From: Euryarchaeota archaeon UBA125
Lineage (GTDB): Archaea; Thermoplasmatota; Poseidoniia; Poseidoniales; Thalassarchaeaceae
DNA: 12,325 bases
Assembly: GCA_002502625.1 (NCBI GenBank)
Contig: DAPV01000092.1
Location: 1-12,325 of the forward strand
Direction of reading: 5' to 3'
Shown here: positions 1-7,397 of the stretch, piece by piece
How the letters are laid out: every line of letters starts with the position of its first letter
How positions within the stretch are numbered: position 1 is the first letter of the stretch
Notes under the pieces: model-generated
The model's input: the letters and a program-made list of their open reading frames with translations, nothing else
Database searches by the model: none
What the model was told of the DNA's origin: nothing
Program-made: the position numbers and the translations under genes

Positions 1-30
1 CTTCATCAAGACTAGTACGGACAGAACTTC

Positions 31-3000
31 ATGGGTGGATTCGATAGAGTTGCGAATTTACTCTTTGAGAATAGGAAAATTACTCACTTTGTTGTACTTC
101 TAATGACATTGTTAATGATTCCTGGATTGCCGATTAGTCTAACACCTGCAGACATCGAATCGTACGACCTTGAATCGCCTGAATTAACTGCTGCTAGGGT
201 AATACAACAGGATTTCACTGGAAATGGAATAATGGTTGGTTACATATATACTGTTAGAGATGTGAATTTAACTGATGAACCAGGTCCAGTTGGATGGGAA
301 GAAATTCAACCATATTCTGGATTATTTTCAGGCATCGAAGAACCTGCTGGTGGGATACTAAATCTATCTGTGTTACAAGAATTAGATAGAAAGGCAGATA
401 GGGTCAAAAATCATGAAATTGCTGAAAATTTAGGACCTTTGGTTTCAGAAATTACAGGTACACCTGTAGACGGTGTGTTGTCACTTCCAGATAATTTCAG
501 GTCTTTCATGAAAAATGAAACGTTATTGACTAAGCCGAGTAAAGAACCTCAAGGAATTTTCATTGTTGATGTTCCTCCCGAAACGAACTGGCATGATTGT
601 GGAAATCTAGATTGTTTAGAATTTGATGATCCAAATGTCACTCAAGACCATATTGATCTTGCAGCGCACAGAATGGCAAACAACAGTAACGGGGCATTTC
701 TTAGATGGCTTTCTAATGATAGAGCATTTCTTCCTGATCCTGATTCTGAAGTTATAGGCCCAGTGAATGGTTTACTCCAAGGAGACTCATGGGAAGGAGC
801 AGAATGGAAACCTGGTCGTTGGTCTGCTAGTTCGGCTTGGATGTTGGTTCAATTTGATCGAGAGGCAATGCTAGAGGATGGTTGGACATTTGCATGGGGG
901 GATGCAGAGTTAGAATGGGGATATTCTGCAAATGGAGTTTCTTTTGATTCAGATCCACCAGATTTAGATTCAGAATCCTGTAAATTACAGGTTAGTTCAG
1001 GAGAAAGCCCATGCTCTACTGAGTGGCTATTTCTATCATTAGAAGATGAAATAAGTGAAGAAGATAGTCTAACGAATACGTTACTAATCGGAGAATCTCC
1101 AAATGTTGAGGTTAATCGAGAAATTCTCTCCAGTGTTTGGTTAATTGCCATGATGGGGGCTGCAATCACAGTACTTCTATGGATAAGTCTCCGTAGATGG
1201 ACTGATGTTGTAATAGTAGGCAGCGGATTGATATTGAGTCTTACATGGATGCAAGGATCAATAGGATGGGGATTAATTCTTGGAGATTGGGCAGGAGTCG
1301 AAATAATTCAAAGATCACAATTCTCGAATCTTCTTCCGATATTGATTCTTGCTCTTGGTATCGATGATAGCCTTCACGCGTTACACAGATACAAGGAAGA
1401 GAGACGGTCTGGAAAAAGCACAGAAACTTCTGCTTACATAGCGATTTCAAAGGTTGGAAGAGCAATTATGCTTACTTCATTTACAACTATTGGTGCATTT
1501 ATGGCCAATTTATTTTCAGACATTCCTGCATTACGTTCGTTCGGAATAGAAGCAGGTCTTGGAGTACTTTCAGCATTTATTTTGACCGGTTTATGGGTTC
1601 CTCTTCTTCGATATGATGTCGATAAATGGTTAGAAGAAAAAGGAAAACTAGAGGACGAACCTGAAGGATTAGTCAGATTGGTACCTACCTCATGGCTTGC
1701 ATCAACAGCCAGATTTTCGGGGGCATGGGCTCCATTAATTGCATTGTTAATGCTTCTTTTAACTTCGATTGCCACTCCTGCCATGTTGGGGTTAAAGGGC
1801 GATTTCAAAGTTGAAGATTTTCTTGATGATGAATCTGATTTTGCTGCTGGTGTGTTCTTAGTGAATGAAAGGTTTGCAGAAGAAGGTGAGCCTGCAGAAA
1901 TACTTGTTGAAGGTGATGTTTCTCATCCCGATGTTGTATTTGCAGTTAGGCAATTGAGATTTAATATGAATCAACCTGGAGACAATGATCCTGATAGATT
2001 TGCGAGAGATCCTTCAGGTGATGTTGAACTTATTGCAATCGACGAACTTCTAGAATATGCTCAATTTGCATTATGGTACAATAGTAGTCCTTTCGAAGAA
2101 ACTGGATGGAATTCAAGCCTTCCTGATAATGGTGTTAACTGTCCTTACAGAGGCAATGCTGCTCTATTTATTGACTTTGATAAAAGAGGTTGTATCACTT
2201 ATTTCTTTGGACATATGTTCCTGTATGGTATTCCAGAAAGTGGAGGGTATCCAATGATCCCGTCTAGTATCATTTCCAATTTTATTCAACCTGCATCCCC
2301 GTTGGATCCTGATAGTCCATGGTTGAATCAAGAAGGAGAAAATGCAACCTTTGATCGAATGGTAATGAGATTCGGACTCCGTCAACCCGAACAATTCGAA
2401 AAAGTAGAACTTGCTGTACAAGAATTAAAGATTGATCTATCACCTTTTCAGAATTTATCATACACTGAACTTTCTGAGAGAAGTGATAGATCTTCTGCAA
2501 ATGAAAGCTATCCTGTAACTTGGACAATTGAGACCGGCTCTCCAATTACACGATATATCCAAGCATCACGTATGCAATCCGAGTTACAGGGTTCTTTGTC
2601 GTTAGGAGTTCTTTTCTGTGTGGTAATCTTATGGTGGGGTTTTAGAGCTGATCAAGAACAATTGAAATCACAACGACGTCATGGATATGAATCACGAGCA
2701 ATTCTTGCAAGTTCTTTTGTTGGTTTACTCTTTTTCGCATCATATGGACTGGCATTTGGTCTCTTATCTTTCATAATAATGTTCTATCTATTGTTACAAT
2801 GGGGTGAACGTGCTCTTAGTCTTGCAGCGATTACTACATTTCCGATATTAATTGTAGTAGTTTGGCTTTATGGGACAATTGCTGCCTTAGGTTTCGGATT
2901 GAATATGGTAACAGTTGCAATCGCCGCAATTTCTTTGGGAGTGGGTATTGATTATGTTATCCATGTAGTAGAACGATTCCGAGAAGAACGTTCTCGTGGT

Positions 3001-3252
3001 ATTGATGTTCTTCCAGCCCTTTCAGTAGTGGGTGCAGCTAGTGGTGTTGCATTAGTAGGATCAGCTCTTAGTGATATTACAGGTTTTATCGTAATTTCTC
3101 GTTCATCAATGGGCTTTTTCAGTTCGTTTGGATTGTTTAGTGCATTAATGATTGGCCTTTCGTTGATTGCCTCTTTAATCCTCACTCCTGCTGCATTGAG
3201 AATAATTTCAAGTTTTGAAAAGTCAACTATCGAAGGTTTGGAATCAGAGTAA
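31..3252 (+). CDS. RND-superfamily (MMPL/SSD-type) membrane transporter
   Basis: Predicted proton-driven exporter of the RND/MMPL superfamily; the substrate cannot be told from sequence. The 1073 residues show the family's duplicated plan: an N-terminal membrane helix (about 15-37), a large external domain (about 38-368), a block of membrane helices (about 369-535), a second external domain (about 595-855), and a final helix block ending near residue 1056. Each membrane block carries the RND acidic motif: G443-I-D-D446 followed by a basic amphipathic stretch, and G972-I-D-Y975 in the second half. The external domains hold six cysteines (C190, C195, C317, C328, C704, C721), which could form disulfides, and ten N-x-S/T sequons. 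The start at 31 is the only ATG after an in-frame TAG at 13-15; no Shine-Dalgarno is visible, so a leaderless message is possible. The DUF971 gene follows 16 bases downstream. The superfamily is sure; the substrate is unknown. Confidence 0.9.
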   Translation: MGGFDRVANLLFENRKITHFVVLLMTLLMIPGLPISLTPADIESYDLESPELTAARVIQQDFTGNGIMVGYIYTVRDVNLTDEPGPVGWEEIQPYSGLFSGIEEPAGGILNLSVLQELDRKADRVKNHEIAENLGPLVSEITGTPVDGVLSLPDNFRSFMKNETLLTKPSKEPQGIFIVDVPPETNWHDCGNLDCLEFDDPNVTQDHIDLAAHRMANNSNGAFLRWLSNDRAFLPDPDSEVIGPVNGLLQGDSWEGAEWKPGRWSASSAWMLVQFDREAMLEDGWTFAWGDAELEWGYSANGVSFDSDPPDLDSESCKLQVSSGESPCSTEWLFLSLEDEISEEDSLTNTLLIGESPNVEVNREILSSVWLIAMMGAAITVLLWISLRRWTDVVIVGSGLILSLTWMQGSIGWGLILGDWAGVEIIQRSQFSNLLPILILALGIDDSLHALHRYKEERRSGKSTETSAYIAISKVGRAIMLTSFTTIGAFMANLFSDIPALRSFGIEAGLGVLSAFILTGLWVPLLRYDVDKWLEEKGKLEDEPEGLVRLVPTSWLASTARFSGAWAPLIALLMLLLTSIATPAMLGLKGDFKVEDFLDDESDFAAGVFLVNERFAEEGEPAEILVEGDVSHPDVVFAVRQLRFNMNQPGDNDPDRFARDPSGDVELIAIDELLEYAQFALWYNSSPFEETGWNSSLPDNGVNCPYRGNAALFIDFDKRGCITYFFGHMFLYGIPESGGYPMIPSSIISNFIQPASPLDPDSPWLNQEGENATFDRMVMRFGLRQPEQFEKVELAVQELKIDLSPFQNLSYTELSERSDRSSANESYPVTWTIETGSPITRYIQASRMQSELQGSLSLGVLFCVVILWWGFRADQEQLKSQRRHGYESRAILASSFVGLLFFASYGLAFGLLSFIIMFYLLLQWGERALSLAAITTFPILIVVVWLYGTIAALGFGLNMVTVAIAAISLGVGIDYVIHVVERFREERSRGIDVLPALSVVGAASGVALVGSALSDITGFIVISRSSMGFFSSFGLFSALMIGLSLIASLILTPAALRIISSFEKSTIEGLESE

Positions 3253-3257
3253 TATTT

Positions 3258-3264
3258 GGAGTGA
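3258..3264 (+). promoter_or_regulatory. Shine-Dalgarno motif fixing the DUF971 start
   Basis: GGAGTGA lies four bases before the ATG at 3269. This favours that ATG over the longer reading from 3215, which would overlap the end of the transporter gene. Motif and spacing match those in front of rpoF (5434-5440). Confidence 0.7.
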
Positions 3265-3268
3265 TCTA

Positions 3269-3583
3269 ATGGCAGACGTTCTGAGACAAATTGAGAGAAA
3301 GGACGAGTCCCTTGTTCTCACTTTTCAAGATGATGATATTCATGAAATTCCTTACCATGTTCTTCGTACATATTGTCCCTGCGCAAATTGTCGTCCTAGA
3401 TGGGAAGATCCTCATCGACGTCTAGCAATTCAGGAAGATGTGAAGAGATTGAGAGTTGAAATGCCAAGGGCCGAACCAGTCGGACGATATGCAGTCCGTT
3501 TTGTATGGACGAGCGGATGTTCTAGTGGTCTTTGGTCATTCACTCATCTAACTGCAATTGCTACTGGAATGCTTGATGATTAG
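3269..3583 (+). CDS. DUF971 domain protein (GBBH-like N-terminal domain)
   Basis: A 104-residue stand-alone DUF971 protein, the domain also found at the N terminus of gamma-butyrobetaine hydroxylase. Visible family features are the opening strand pattern, the CPCANC motif after a YHVLR segment (three cysteines), the PVGRYAVRFVW strand typical of the 'vGnYal.i.W.dGh' region, and a C-terminal TSGCSSGLWSFTHL element. In the eukaryotic enzyme the equivalent domain binds zinc through cysteines and a histidine, so metal binding is plausible here. Its role in archaea is not established; in bacteria DUF971 genes often lie near Fe-S or cofactor functions (general family knowledge, not shown here). A good GGAGTGA ribosome site at 3258 selects the start. 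It follows the transporter gene by 16 bases and is probably cotranscribed. Confidence 0.85.
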   Translation: MADVLRQIERKDESLVLTFQDDDIHEIPYHVLRTYCPCANCRPRWEDPHRRLAIQEDVKRLRVEMPRAEPVGRYAVRFVWTSGCSSGLWSFTHLTAIATGMLDD

Positions 3584-3662
3584 ATAACAATCCTCAAAAC
3601 TGTGTTCCCTTTCCCTTAGATTAATCCATGGTGAGGGTTTTCCCCCCCAAGGAGGGATGAAT
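3584..3662 (+). promoter_or_regulatory. Intergenic leader of pus10 with strong Shine-Dalgarno
   Basis: Seventy-nine bases separate DUF971 from pus10. The stretch contains a C7 run (3642-3648) joined directly to AAGGAGGG (3649-3656), a near-perfect archaeal Shine-Dalgarno. The spacing (six bases) fits the ATG at 3663, not the ATG at 3657, which would be only one base away. An AT-rich stretch around 3617-3626 could hold a promoter, but I cannot assign a TATA box with confidence. Confidence 0.5.
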
Positions 3663-5069
3663 ATGGTCGAAGAAGATCAAGATGAATGGATGTCTTATGC
3701 TACTGCCGGTTATGGTGGTGCAGTTGATCCTTGGGACGATTTAGTACCTGTCGAATCTGATGAAGAGGAAGATGAAATTGTTGAAGATGAAGACATGTAT
3801 GATGACGAGATTCCATCATTAAGGGACTTAGATGCGCCACCTTGTCCAGCACCTAAAGGAATTCGTCACGTAATTCGTTTAGGTTGTTGCAATCACTGTC
3901 TTTCTCGAATTGGTGGTCGTTTGAATACAGATGGGGCATCTCCATTTGATCATGGTGCTAGAATCAGAGCAGACGCAGTTTCTCAAGATCCAACTATAGC
4001 GGAGACTAAGGAAACGTATTGTCCCTTTTGTGAGGATTTATTTGAAGATGTAGATAATATTGTAATTCGGATTTTAAGAGAGATTGGAGATGTTGAATTT
4101 TCAACAATTCAAATGGGATATCATATCAGTAAAGAACTCATAGAAGAAGAAGATGCTCTTCGTAAGAAATTTGGAGCTAGAGGAGCCCAACCTCTCAAAT
4201 CTTCATTTGCAGCAGCAGTAGAAGAAGCTCTCAAGACAGAATTAGAAGATATAGAACTTGTAAAAGAATTACCTGATGTAATGATTCTAGTTGACTCTCT
4301 AACATTACGTGTAAAGGCAGAAATACGTCCTGTTTTCTATTATGGTCGTTATAGAAAATTAGGTAAAGACGTACCCCAAACACGTTGGCCCTGCAGGTCT
4401 TGTAAAGGACGTGAAGGTGGTTGTGAGTCCTGTAATGGAACTGGATTACAATATCCAAATTCAGTTCAAGATTTAGTTGGTGAACCAATTCGTAAGGCAT
4501 TACTTGCAGATGATACTAGTTTTCACGGGATGGGCCGAGAAGATATTGATGTTCGTTGTTTAGGTAGAGGTAGACCATTTGTTGTTGAAGTAAAAAAACC
4601 TAAGATTCGTACGATTGATCTTGAAGATATTGTAGAACAAATCAACAATCAAGGAATAGAAAAAATCGAGATTGATTCACTAAGACCTTCTAATCGTTCA
4701 GAAGTGGCCCGAATAAAAGAAACAAAGGCTGAGAAATCGTATAGGATTAGATTCGAAGTTGAGGGAGAAGTTCCTGAAGATTCTGAAACTCTGATTCTTA
4801 ATCTAGCAGGTGTAATGCTTGAACAGAGAACCCCTAAACGCGTCGCACATCGAAGATCAGACTTAGTAAGAAAAAGAAAGATTATTTCTGTTGAAAATGT
4901 CTTGATTGAAGATAATGAGATTCAATTCGATGTAAGATGTCAATCAGGAACATACGTGAAGGAGATGGTACATTCGGACGAGGGTCGAACAACACCTTCA
5001 GTTGCCGAAGTACTTGGAGCAGAATGTTCTGTACTTTGGTTGGATGTTATTGAAATTCATGCAGAGTAA
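3663..5069 (+). CDS. pus10: tRNA pseudouridine synthase Pus10
   Basis: Archaeal Pus10 makes pseudouridine at position 55 (and in many archaea 54) in the tRNA T-loop, replacing bacterial TruB in that role. With the start at 3663 it has 468 residues. The core motif GREDIDVR with LGRGRPF following matches the family; D294 is the likely catalytic aspartate by analogy with the GRTDxG motif of TruA. An N-terminal zinc-finger region has C75/C76/C79 and C120/C123, and a second CxxC pair set sits at C244/C247 and C254/C257 just before the catalytic domain, as in other archaeal Pus10 proteins. The middle (about 125-240) would be the THUMP-containing RNA-binding part. Odd feature: residues 1 to about 57 form a very acidic extension before the first conserved block. 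The gene lies upstream of rpl21e, as in other archaea. The identification is firm. Confidence 0.94.
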   Translation: MVEEDQDEWMSYATAGYGGAVDPWDDLVPVESDEEEDEIVEDEDMYDDEIPSLRDLDAPPCPAPKGIRHVIRLGCCNHCLSRIGGRLNTDGASPFDHGARIRADAVSQDPTIAETKETYCPFCEDLFEDVDNIVIRILREIGDVEFSTIQMGYHISKELIEEEDALRKKFGARGAQPLKSSFAAAVEEALKTELEDIELVKELPDVMILVDSLTLRVKAEIRPVFYYGRYRKLGKDVPQTRWPCRSCKGREGGCESCNGTGLQYPNSVQDLVGEPIRKALLADDTSFHGMGREDIDVRCLGRGRPFVVEVKKPKIRTIDLEDIVEQINNQGIEKIEIDSLRPSNRSEVARIKETKAEKSYRIRFEVEGEVPEDSETLILNLAGVMLEQRTPKRVAHRRSDLVRKRKIISVENVLIEDNEIQFDVRCQSGTYVKEMVHSDEGRTTPSVAEVLGAECSVLWLDVIEIHAE

Positions 5070-5149
5070 GTTAGGATGAGGCTCCATTTACTGCTGCGAC
5101 GAACTTAATAGTGAAGCGTAGGTGGACCGAACCCCAAGGAGGCATAGTT
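5070..5149 (+). promoter_or_regulatory. Leader region upstream of rpl21e
   Basis: Eighty bases between pus10 and the eL21 gene. The 3' end has CCCCAAGGAGG (5132-5142), the same 11 bases as in front of pus10 (3645-3655), with seven bases to the ATG at 5150. ACTTAATAG near 5104-5112 is a weak TATA-like candidate that would give a start of transcription close to the Shine-Dalgarno. An internal promoter for the ribosomal/RNA polymerase genes is possible but unproven. Confidence 0.4.
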
Positions 5150-5440
5150 ATGCGTAGAACACACGGAACCAGACAAGGTACTCGTAGTATTCTAAAGCGT
5201 GCAAAAAGTGAACGTGGTCGTGTAAATATCGGACGAATAATGCATAATTATTCTGAAGGAGACTTGGTTTCTATTGTTTTAGATGGAGGGCAACAGAAAG
5301 GTATGCCTCATCGTCGATTTCAAGGTATGACTGGTACTATCGAATCAAAACAGGGTCGTGCATATGTTGTTTCTTTCTCTGATAAGAACAAGAAGAAGAC
5401 AGTGATTGCACGTCCAGAGCACCTACGTCCAGCGGAGTGA
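5150..5440 (+). CDS. rpl21e: 50S ribosomal protein eL21 (L21e)
   Basis: Structural protein of the archaeal large ribosomal subunit, shared with eukaryotes. The 96 residues show the family pattern from end to end: a basic N terminus (MRRTHGTRQGTR), an ERGR segment, the YSEGDLVSIVLD SH3-like barrel strand, the QKGMPHRRFQGMTGTI block, GRAYVV, and the C-terminal KKTVIARPEHLRP. The length matches the usual 95-100 residues. The start at 5150 is chosen because AAGGAGG (5136-5142) precedes it at seven bases and because homologues begin at this basic motif; an upstream ATG-less extension to 5111 would add residues foreign to the family. Its stop codon lies inside the Shine-Dalgarno of rpoF. Confidence 0.96.
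   Translation: MRRTHGTRQGTRSILKRAKSERGRVNIGRIMHNYSEGDLVSIVLDGGQQKGMPHRRFQGMTGTIESKQGRAYVVSFSDKNKKKTVIARPEHLRPAE
5434..5440 (+). promoter_or_regulatory. Shine-Dalgarno of rpoF overlapping the rpl21e stop
   Basis: GGAGTGA contains the TGA stop of rpl21e (5438-5440) and stands four bases before the rpoF ATG at 5445. The arrangement predicts translational coupling of the two genes and excludes a longer rpoF reading from 5406. Confidence 0.65.
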
Positions 5441-5444
5441 TATT

Positions 5445-5795
5445 ATGTCAGAAAAGAAGTATGTCGATTTTTCAACAGTTCGTGATCTTCTACAGAAAGC
5501 TAATGATGATCGTGAAGAGCAATCTCAAGAGCAACAGAAGGCCATGGAACATGCAGAATGGGCGGCAAGTGACAATCGAGGAAGCAAACCATCTAATTCA
5601 GATACATTCTCACAATTATTTGAAGCACTTTCTGACGTAGACTGCATTTCCGAAAATGATCTTCTTCGCTCAAAAATGGCTGAGATACGTCCCGATTCCC
5701 CCGCTCAGGTCCGTGTAATTATGGCCCCATATAGAATTCAAATTTCAGAAGGTGAAATCGACCAGATAATCACCCATGTAAAGCAGATTACTTAG
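5445..5795 (+). CDS. rpoF: DNA-directed RNA polymerase subunit Rpo4/F (Rpb4 homologue)
   Basis: Rpo4 pairs with Rpo7 to form the stalk of archaeal RNA polymerase, which takes part in open-complex formation and RNA binding. The 116-residue protein has the Rpb4/RpoF arrangement: an N-terminal helical part with the conserved QQKAMEHAEWAA segment (about 30-41), a linker, then a C-terminal HRDC-like domain with KMAEIRPDSPAQVRVIMAP (78-95) and SEGEIDQIITHVKQI (101-115). These match the family signature of 'i..i.P.d.delr.il.k....l..eei..Il..v'. Length is as expected. It is translated from an ATG at 5445 coupled to the rpl21e stop. The rpl21e-rpoF-DUF655 order is a widespread archaeal arrangement and supports the call. 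Confidence 0.92.
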   Translation: MSEKKYVDFSTVRDLLQKANDDREEQSQEQQKAMEHAEWAASDNRGSKPSNSDTFSQLFEALSDVDCISENDLLRSKMAEIRPDSPAQVRVIMAPYRIQISEGEIDQIITHVKQIT

Positions 5796-5849
5796 AGTAT
5801 CAGCACCAAAAGAAACTTGTTTGTGAACATTGTTGGAGGTACGAAGAGC

Positions 5850-6377
5850 ATGCAACCATCCTCACCTACACCGGATTTTTCAGGTCCTTGGCCGATTAGA
5901 ATTTTAGATTCTGAACCGCAAGGAATTTCACCAGGTGTTTCGCATGCAATTACGGAGCGTGGTCTCTATTTAATTAGATATAGAGGGGGCCAATCTGGGG
6001 AACAAATTGTTGTCGAAGATGGCGCTGGAATTGTTGGTATGCTACGTTATAGAGATATTTCAGGTTCAGTACAATCAGACCTTTCTTCAATCGTAACAGA
6101 AATCATACTTAGTAATCCAGATGTTTTTCTAATGTTTTACAATCGAGGAGGGCCAATAAATAGGAAAATGCATACTTTCCAATTGTTACCTGGGATTGGA
6201 CCATCAACTGCACAGGACATGGTTCGAAAACGTGGATCTGGATGGAAAGATTTCTCAGCAGTTTCCAAAGATTGTGGAATTGATGCAGCAGCATTACTGG
6301 CTAATCGCCTTAATGAAGAACTCAAGGACCCTGGAATGCTTCCGAGCATTATTACGATGCTTGTTCGAGCAGGGTGA
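5850..6377 (+). CDS. DUF655 family protein (OB-type plus helix-hairpin-helix)
   Basis: Archaeal DUF655 proteins are predicted nucleic-acid-binding proteins found between rpoF and ksgA in many genomes; their exact role is not settled. The 175-residue product has an N-terminal beta-rich half (about 14-100), consistent with the OB/S1-like region, and a C-terminal helix-hairpin-helix: LLPGIGPSTAQDMVRKRG at 112-129, preceded by the typical FQ. The start at 5850 is chosen from GGAGGT (5835-5840) nine bases upstream; a TTG at 5817 in the same frame lies before that site and is less likely. Its TGA stop is embedded in the ksgA ribosome site. RNA or rRNA-related binding is an inference from domain type and neighbours. 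Confidence 0.88.
   Translation: MQPSSPTPDFSGPWPIRILDSEPQGISPGVSHAITERGLYLIRYRGGQSGEQIVVEDGAGIVGMLRYRDISGSVQSDLSSIVTEIILSNPDVFLMFYNRGGPINRKMHTFQLLPGIGPSTAQDMVRKRGSGWKDFSAVSKDCGIDAAALLANRLNEELKDPGMLPSIITMLVRAG
6372..6377 (+). promoter_or_regulatory. Shine-Dalgarno of ksgA overlapping the DUF655 stop
   Basis: GGGTGA includes the DUF655 stop (6375-6377) and lies eight bases before the ATG at 6386. This favours that ATG over an in-frame GTG at 6374, which itself lies inside the motif. Confidence 0.55.
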
Positions 6378-6385
6378 AATTTAAC

Positions 6386-7288
6386 ATGGAAGAAGTGGAC
6401 GCTCGTCTTTTGATTGATTTATTGTTAGATCATCGTTCTGCTATTCATTCTCTCGGACAGCATTTTCTCCATGATGAATCTATTTTGAATGAAGCCATAT
6501 CTTTGTGCAGTGATGCAGGAGAACCTATCGATGAAAAATCACATGTTATTGAGATTGGTCCTGGTCCTGGTTGTCTTACCTTGCATCTTCTTCGTACAGA
6601 ATCTCAAATCTCTGCAATTGAAATCGAAGAAGAAGCAATCGAACATCTTCATAGAAATTTTAAACAAGAAATTAGTGATAATAGACTTATGATATATCAT
6701 GGAGATGCTTTGAAAATTACTTGGCCTATAGCAACACATATTGTTGCAAATATACCATATCAAATATCGAGTCCTCTTATTGAAAAGATTAGCAGAATTC
6801 CAAAGGATGAGAGACCCAAGTGTATCGTACTGCTCGTTCAACAAGAATTTTCAGAGAAACTATCTATGCAAGGAGGACCAGATTCCATTGGTTCATTGGG
6901 ATTGACGACTAGTTTAGATTGGAATGTCAGTCTTGGTTCTATTGTACCTCCCCATTGTTTTGTTCCATCCCCTAGGGTACATTCTCGTTTAGTTAGGTTG
7001 ACACCAAGAAATGATGCTCCAGGTGATGATTTTAATAGAAAATTGCATCGAATTGTAGTACGGCATGTTTTCGAACATCGAAGAAGAAAAGTGAAGAGTC
7101 GTTTGAAAGAAGTGCCTAAGAGAATTCAAAGAGTTAATGGATGGTATAAGTCTAGATGGAAAGCAGCAATACGTTTTCTGGAAGAAAACCCTCCATTAGA
7201 TTTTGATGCACGTCCTGATGAGATTTCTGCTGACGAATGGATTCAATTAATTGAACAATTAGAGCAATTCGAACCCCATTTTCAGTGA
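6386..7288 (+). CDS. ksgA: 16S rRNA (adenine-N6,N6)-dimethyltransferase KsgA/Dim1
   Basis: Transfers four methyl groups from S-adenosylmethionine to two adjacent adenines in the 3' terminal hairpin loop of small-subunit rRNA, a late ribosome assembly step. In the 300-residue product the N-terminal LGQHFLHD motif (23-30) is followed by SAM motif I, VIEIGPGPGCLT (54-65), the acidic E79 ending the second strand, HGDALK (105-110), and the catalytic NIPYQISSP (122-130; the usual form is NLPYxISSP). The C-terminal FVPSPRVHSRLVRL region is typical of the family, and a basic tail follows. The start at 6386 follows GGGTGA, and the gene is coupled to DUF655. In many archaea a HemK-type methyltransferase gene comes next; none is seen here. 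Confidence 0.95.
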   Translation: MEEVDARLLIDLLLDHRSAIHSLGQHFLHDESILNEAISLCSDAGEPIDEKSHVIEIGPGPGCLTLHLLRTESQISAIEIEEEAIEHLHRNFKQEISDNRLMIYHGDALKITWPIATHIVANIPYQISSPLIEKISRIPKDERPKCIVLLVQQEFSEKLSMQGGPDSIGSLGLTTSLDWNVSLGSIVPPHCFVPSPRVHSRLVRLTPRNDAPGDDFNRKLHRIVVRHVFEHRRRKVKSRLKEVPKRIQRVNGWYKSRWKAAIRFLEENPPLDFDARPDEISADEWIQLIEQLEQFEPHFQ

Positions 7289-7397
7289 TTTTTCGCGTCG
7301 GATTGATAGCGGACACCGTTCTCGCACAACTTGCGCGCGACCATACACCGGTCCTGATGGGTTCAAAATAGGTCGATTTCAATAGAGGGGGGATTCA
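7289..7397 (+). other. GC-rich intergenic spacer with possible hairpin
   Basis: This 109-base spacer is unlike the AT-rich surroundings: 38 of 61 bases at 7294-7354 are G or C. An outer pairing GGA-CCG (7311-7313, 7316-7318) with CGG-TCC (7349-7354), broken by a two-base bulge, encloses a small stem CGCA/TGCG (7323-7326 with 7332-7335). A 28-codon frame starting at a GTG (7285-7371) overlaps the ksgA stop but matches nothing I know. After the GC-rich part, an A-rich TTCAAAATA (7362-7370) and a purine-rich ribosome site (7385-7393) lead into the next gene. It could be a leader, a small RNA or chance; I cannot decide. Confidence 0.4.

Noticed and set aside
11..16. ACTAGT upstream of the transporter start, also found upstream of pgk (11385-11390)
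   Set aside because: A six-base palindrome seen also inside coding regions (near 4516 and 6908); too short to claim as a shared operator.
1434..1808. A 124-codon minus-strand open frame
   Set aside because: It is opposite the RND transporter's first membrane block and has no ribosome site or family resemblance.
2057..2257. A 66-codon plus-strand frame inside the transporter gene
   Set aside because: It is an alternative frame within a clearly coding region and lacks its own start signal.
3584..3648. Pyrimidine-rich stretch after the DUF971 gene as a terminator
   Set aside because: The T runs are short and no clear hairpin precedes them, so I do not call a terminator.
6539..6844. A 101-codon minus-strand open frame
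   Set aside because: It is opposite the SAM-binding core of ksgA and shows low-complexity, AT-driven composition.
7355..7380. A GGTTCAAAA stretch resembling a tRNA T-loop
   Set aside because: The flanking bases do not form a T-stem, and no acceptor, D or anticodon arms can be built in the preceding 70 bases.
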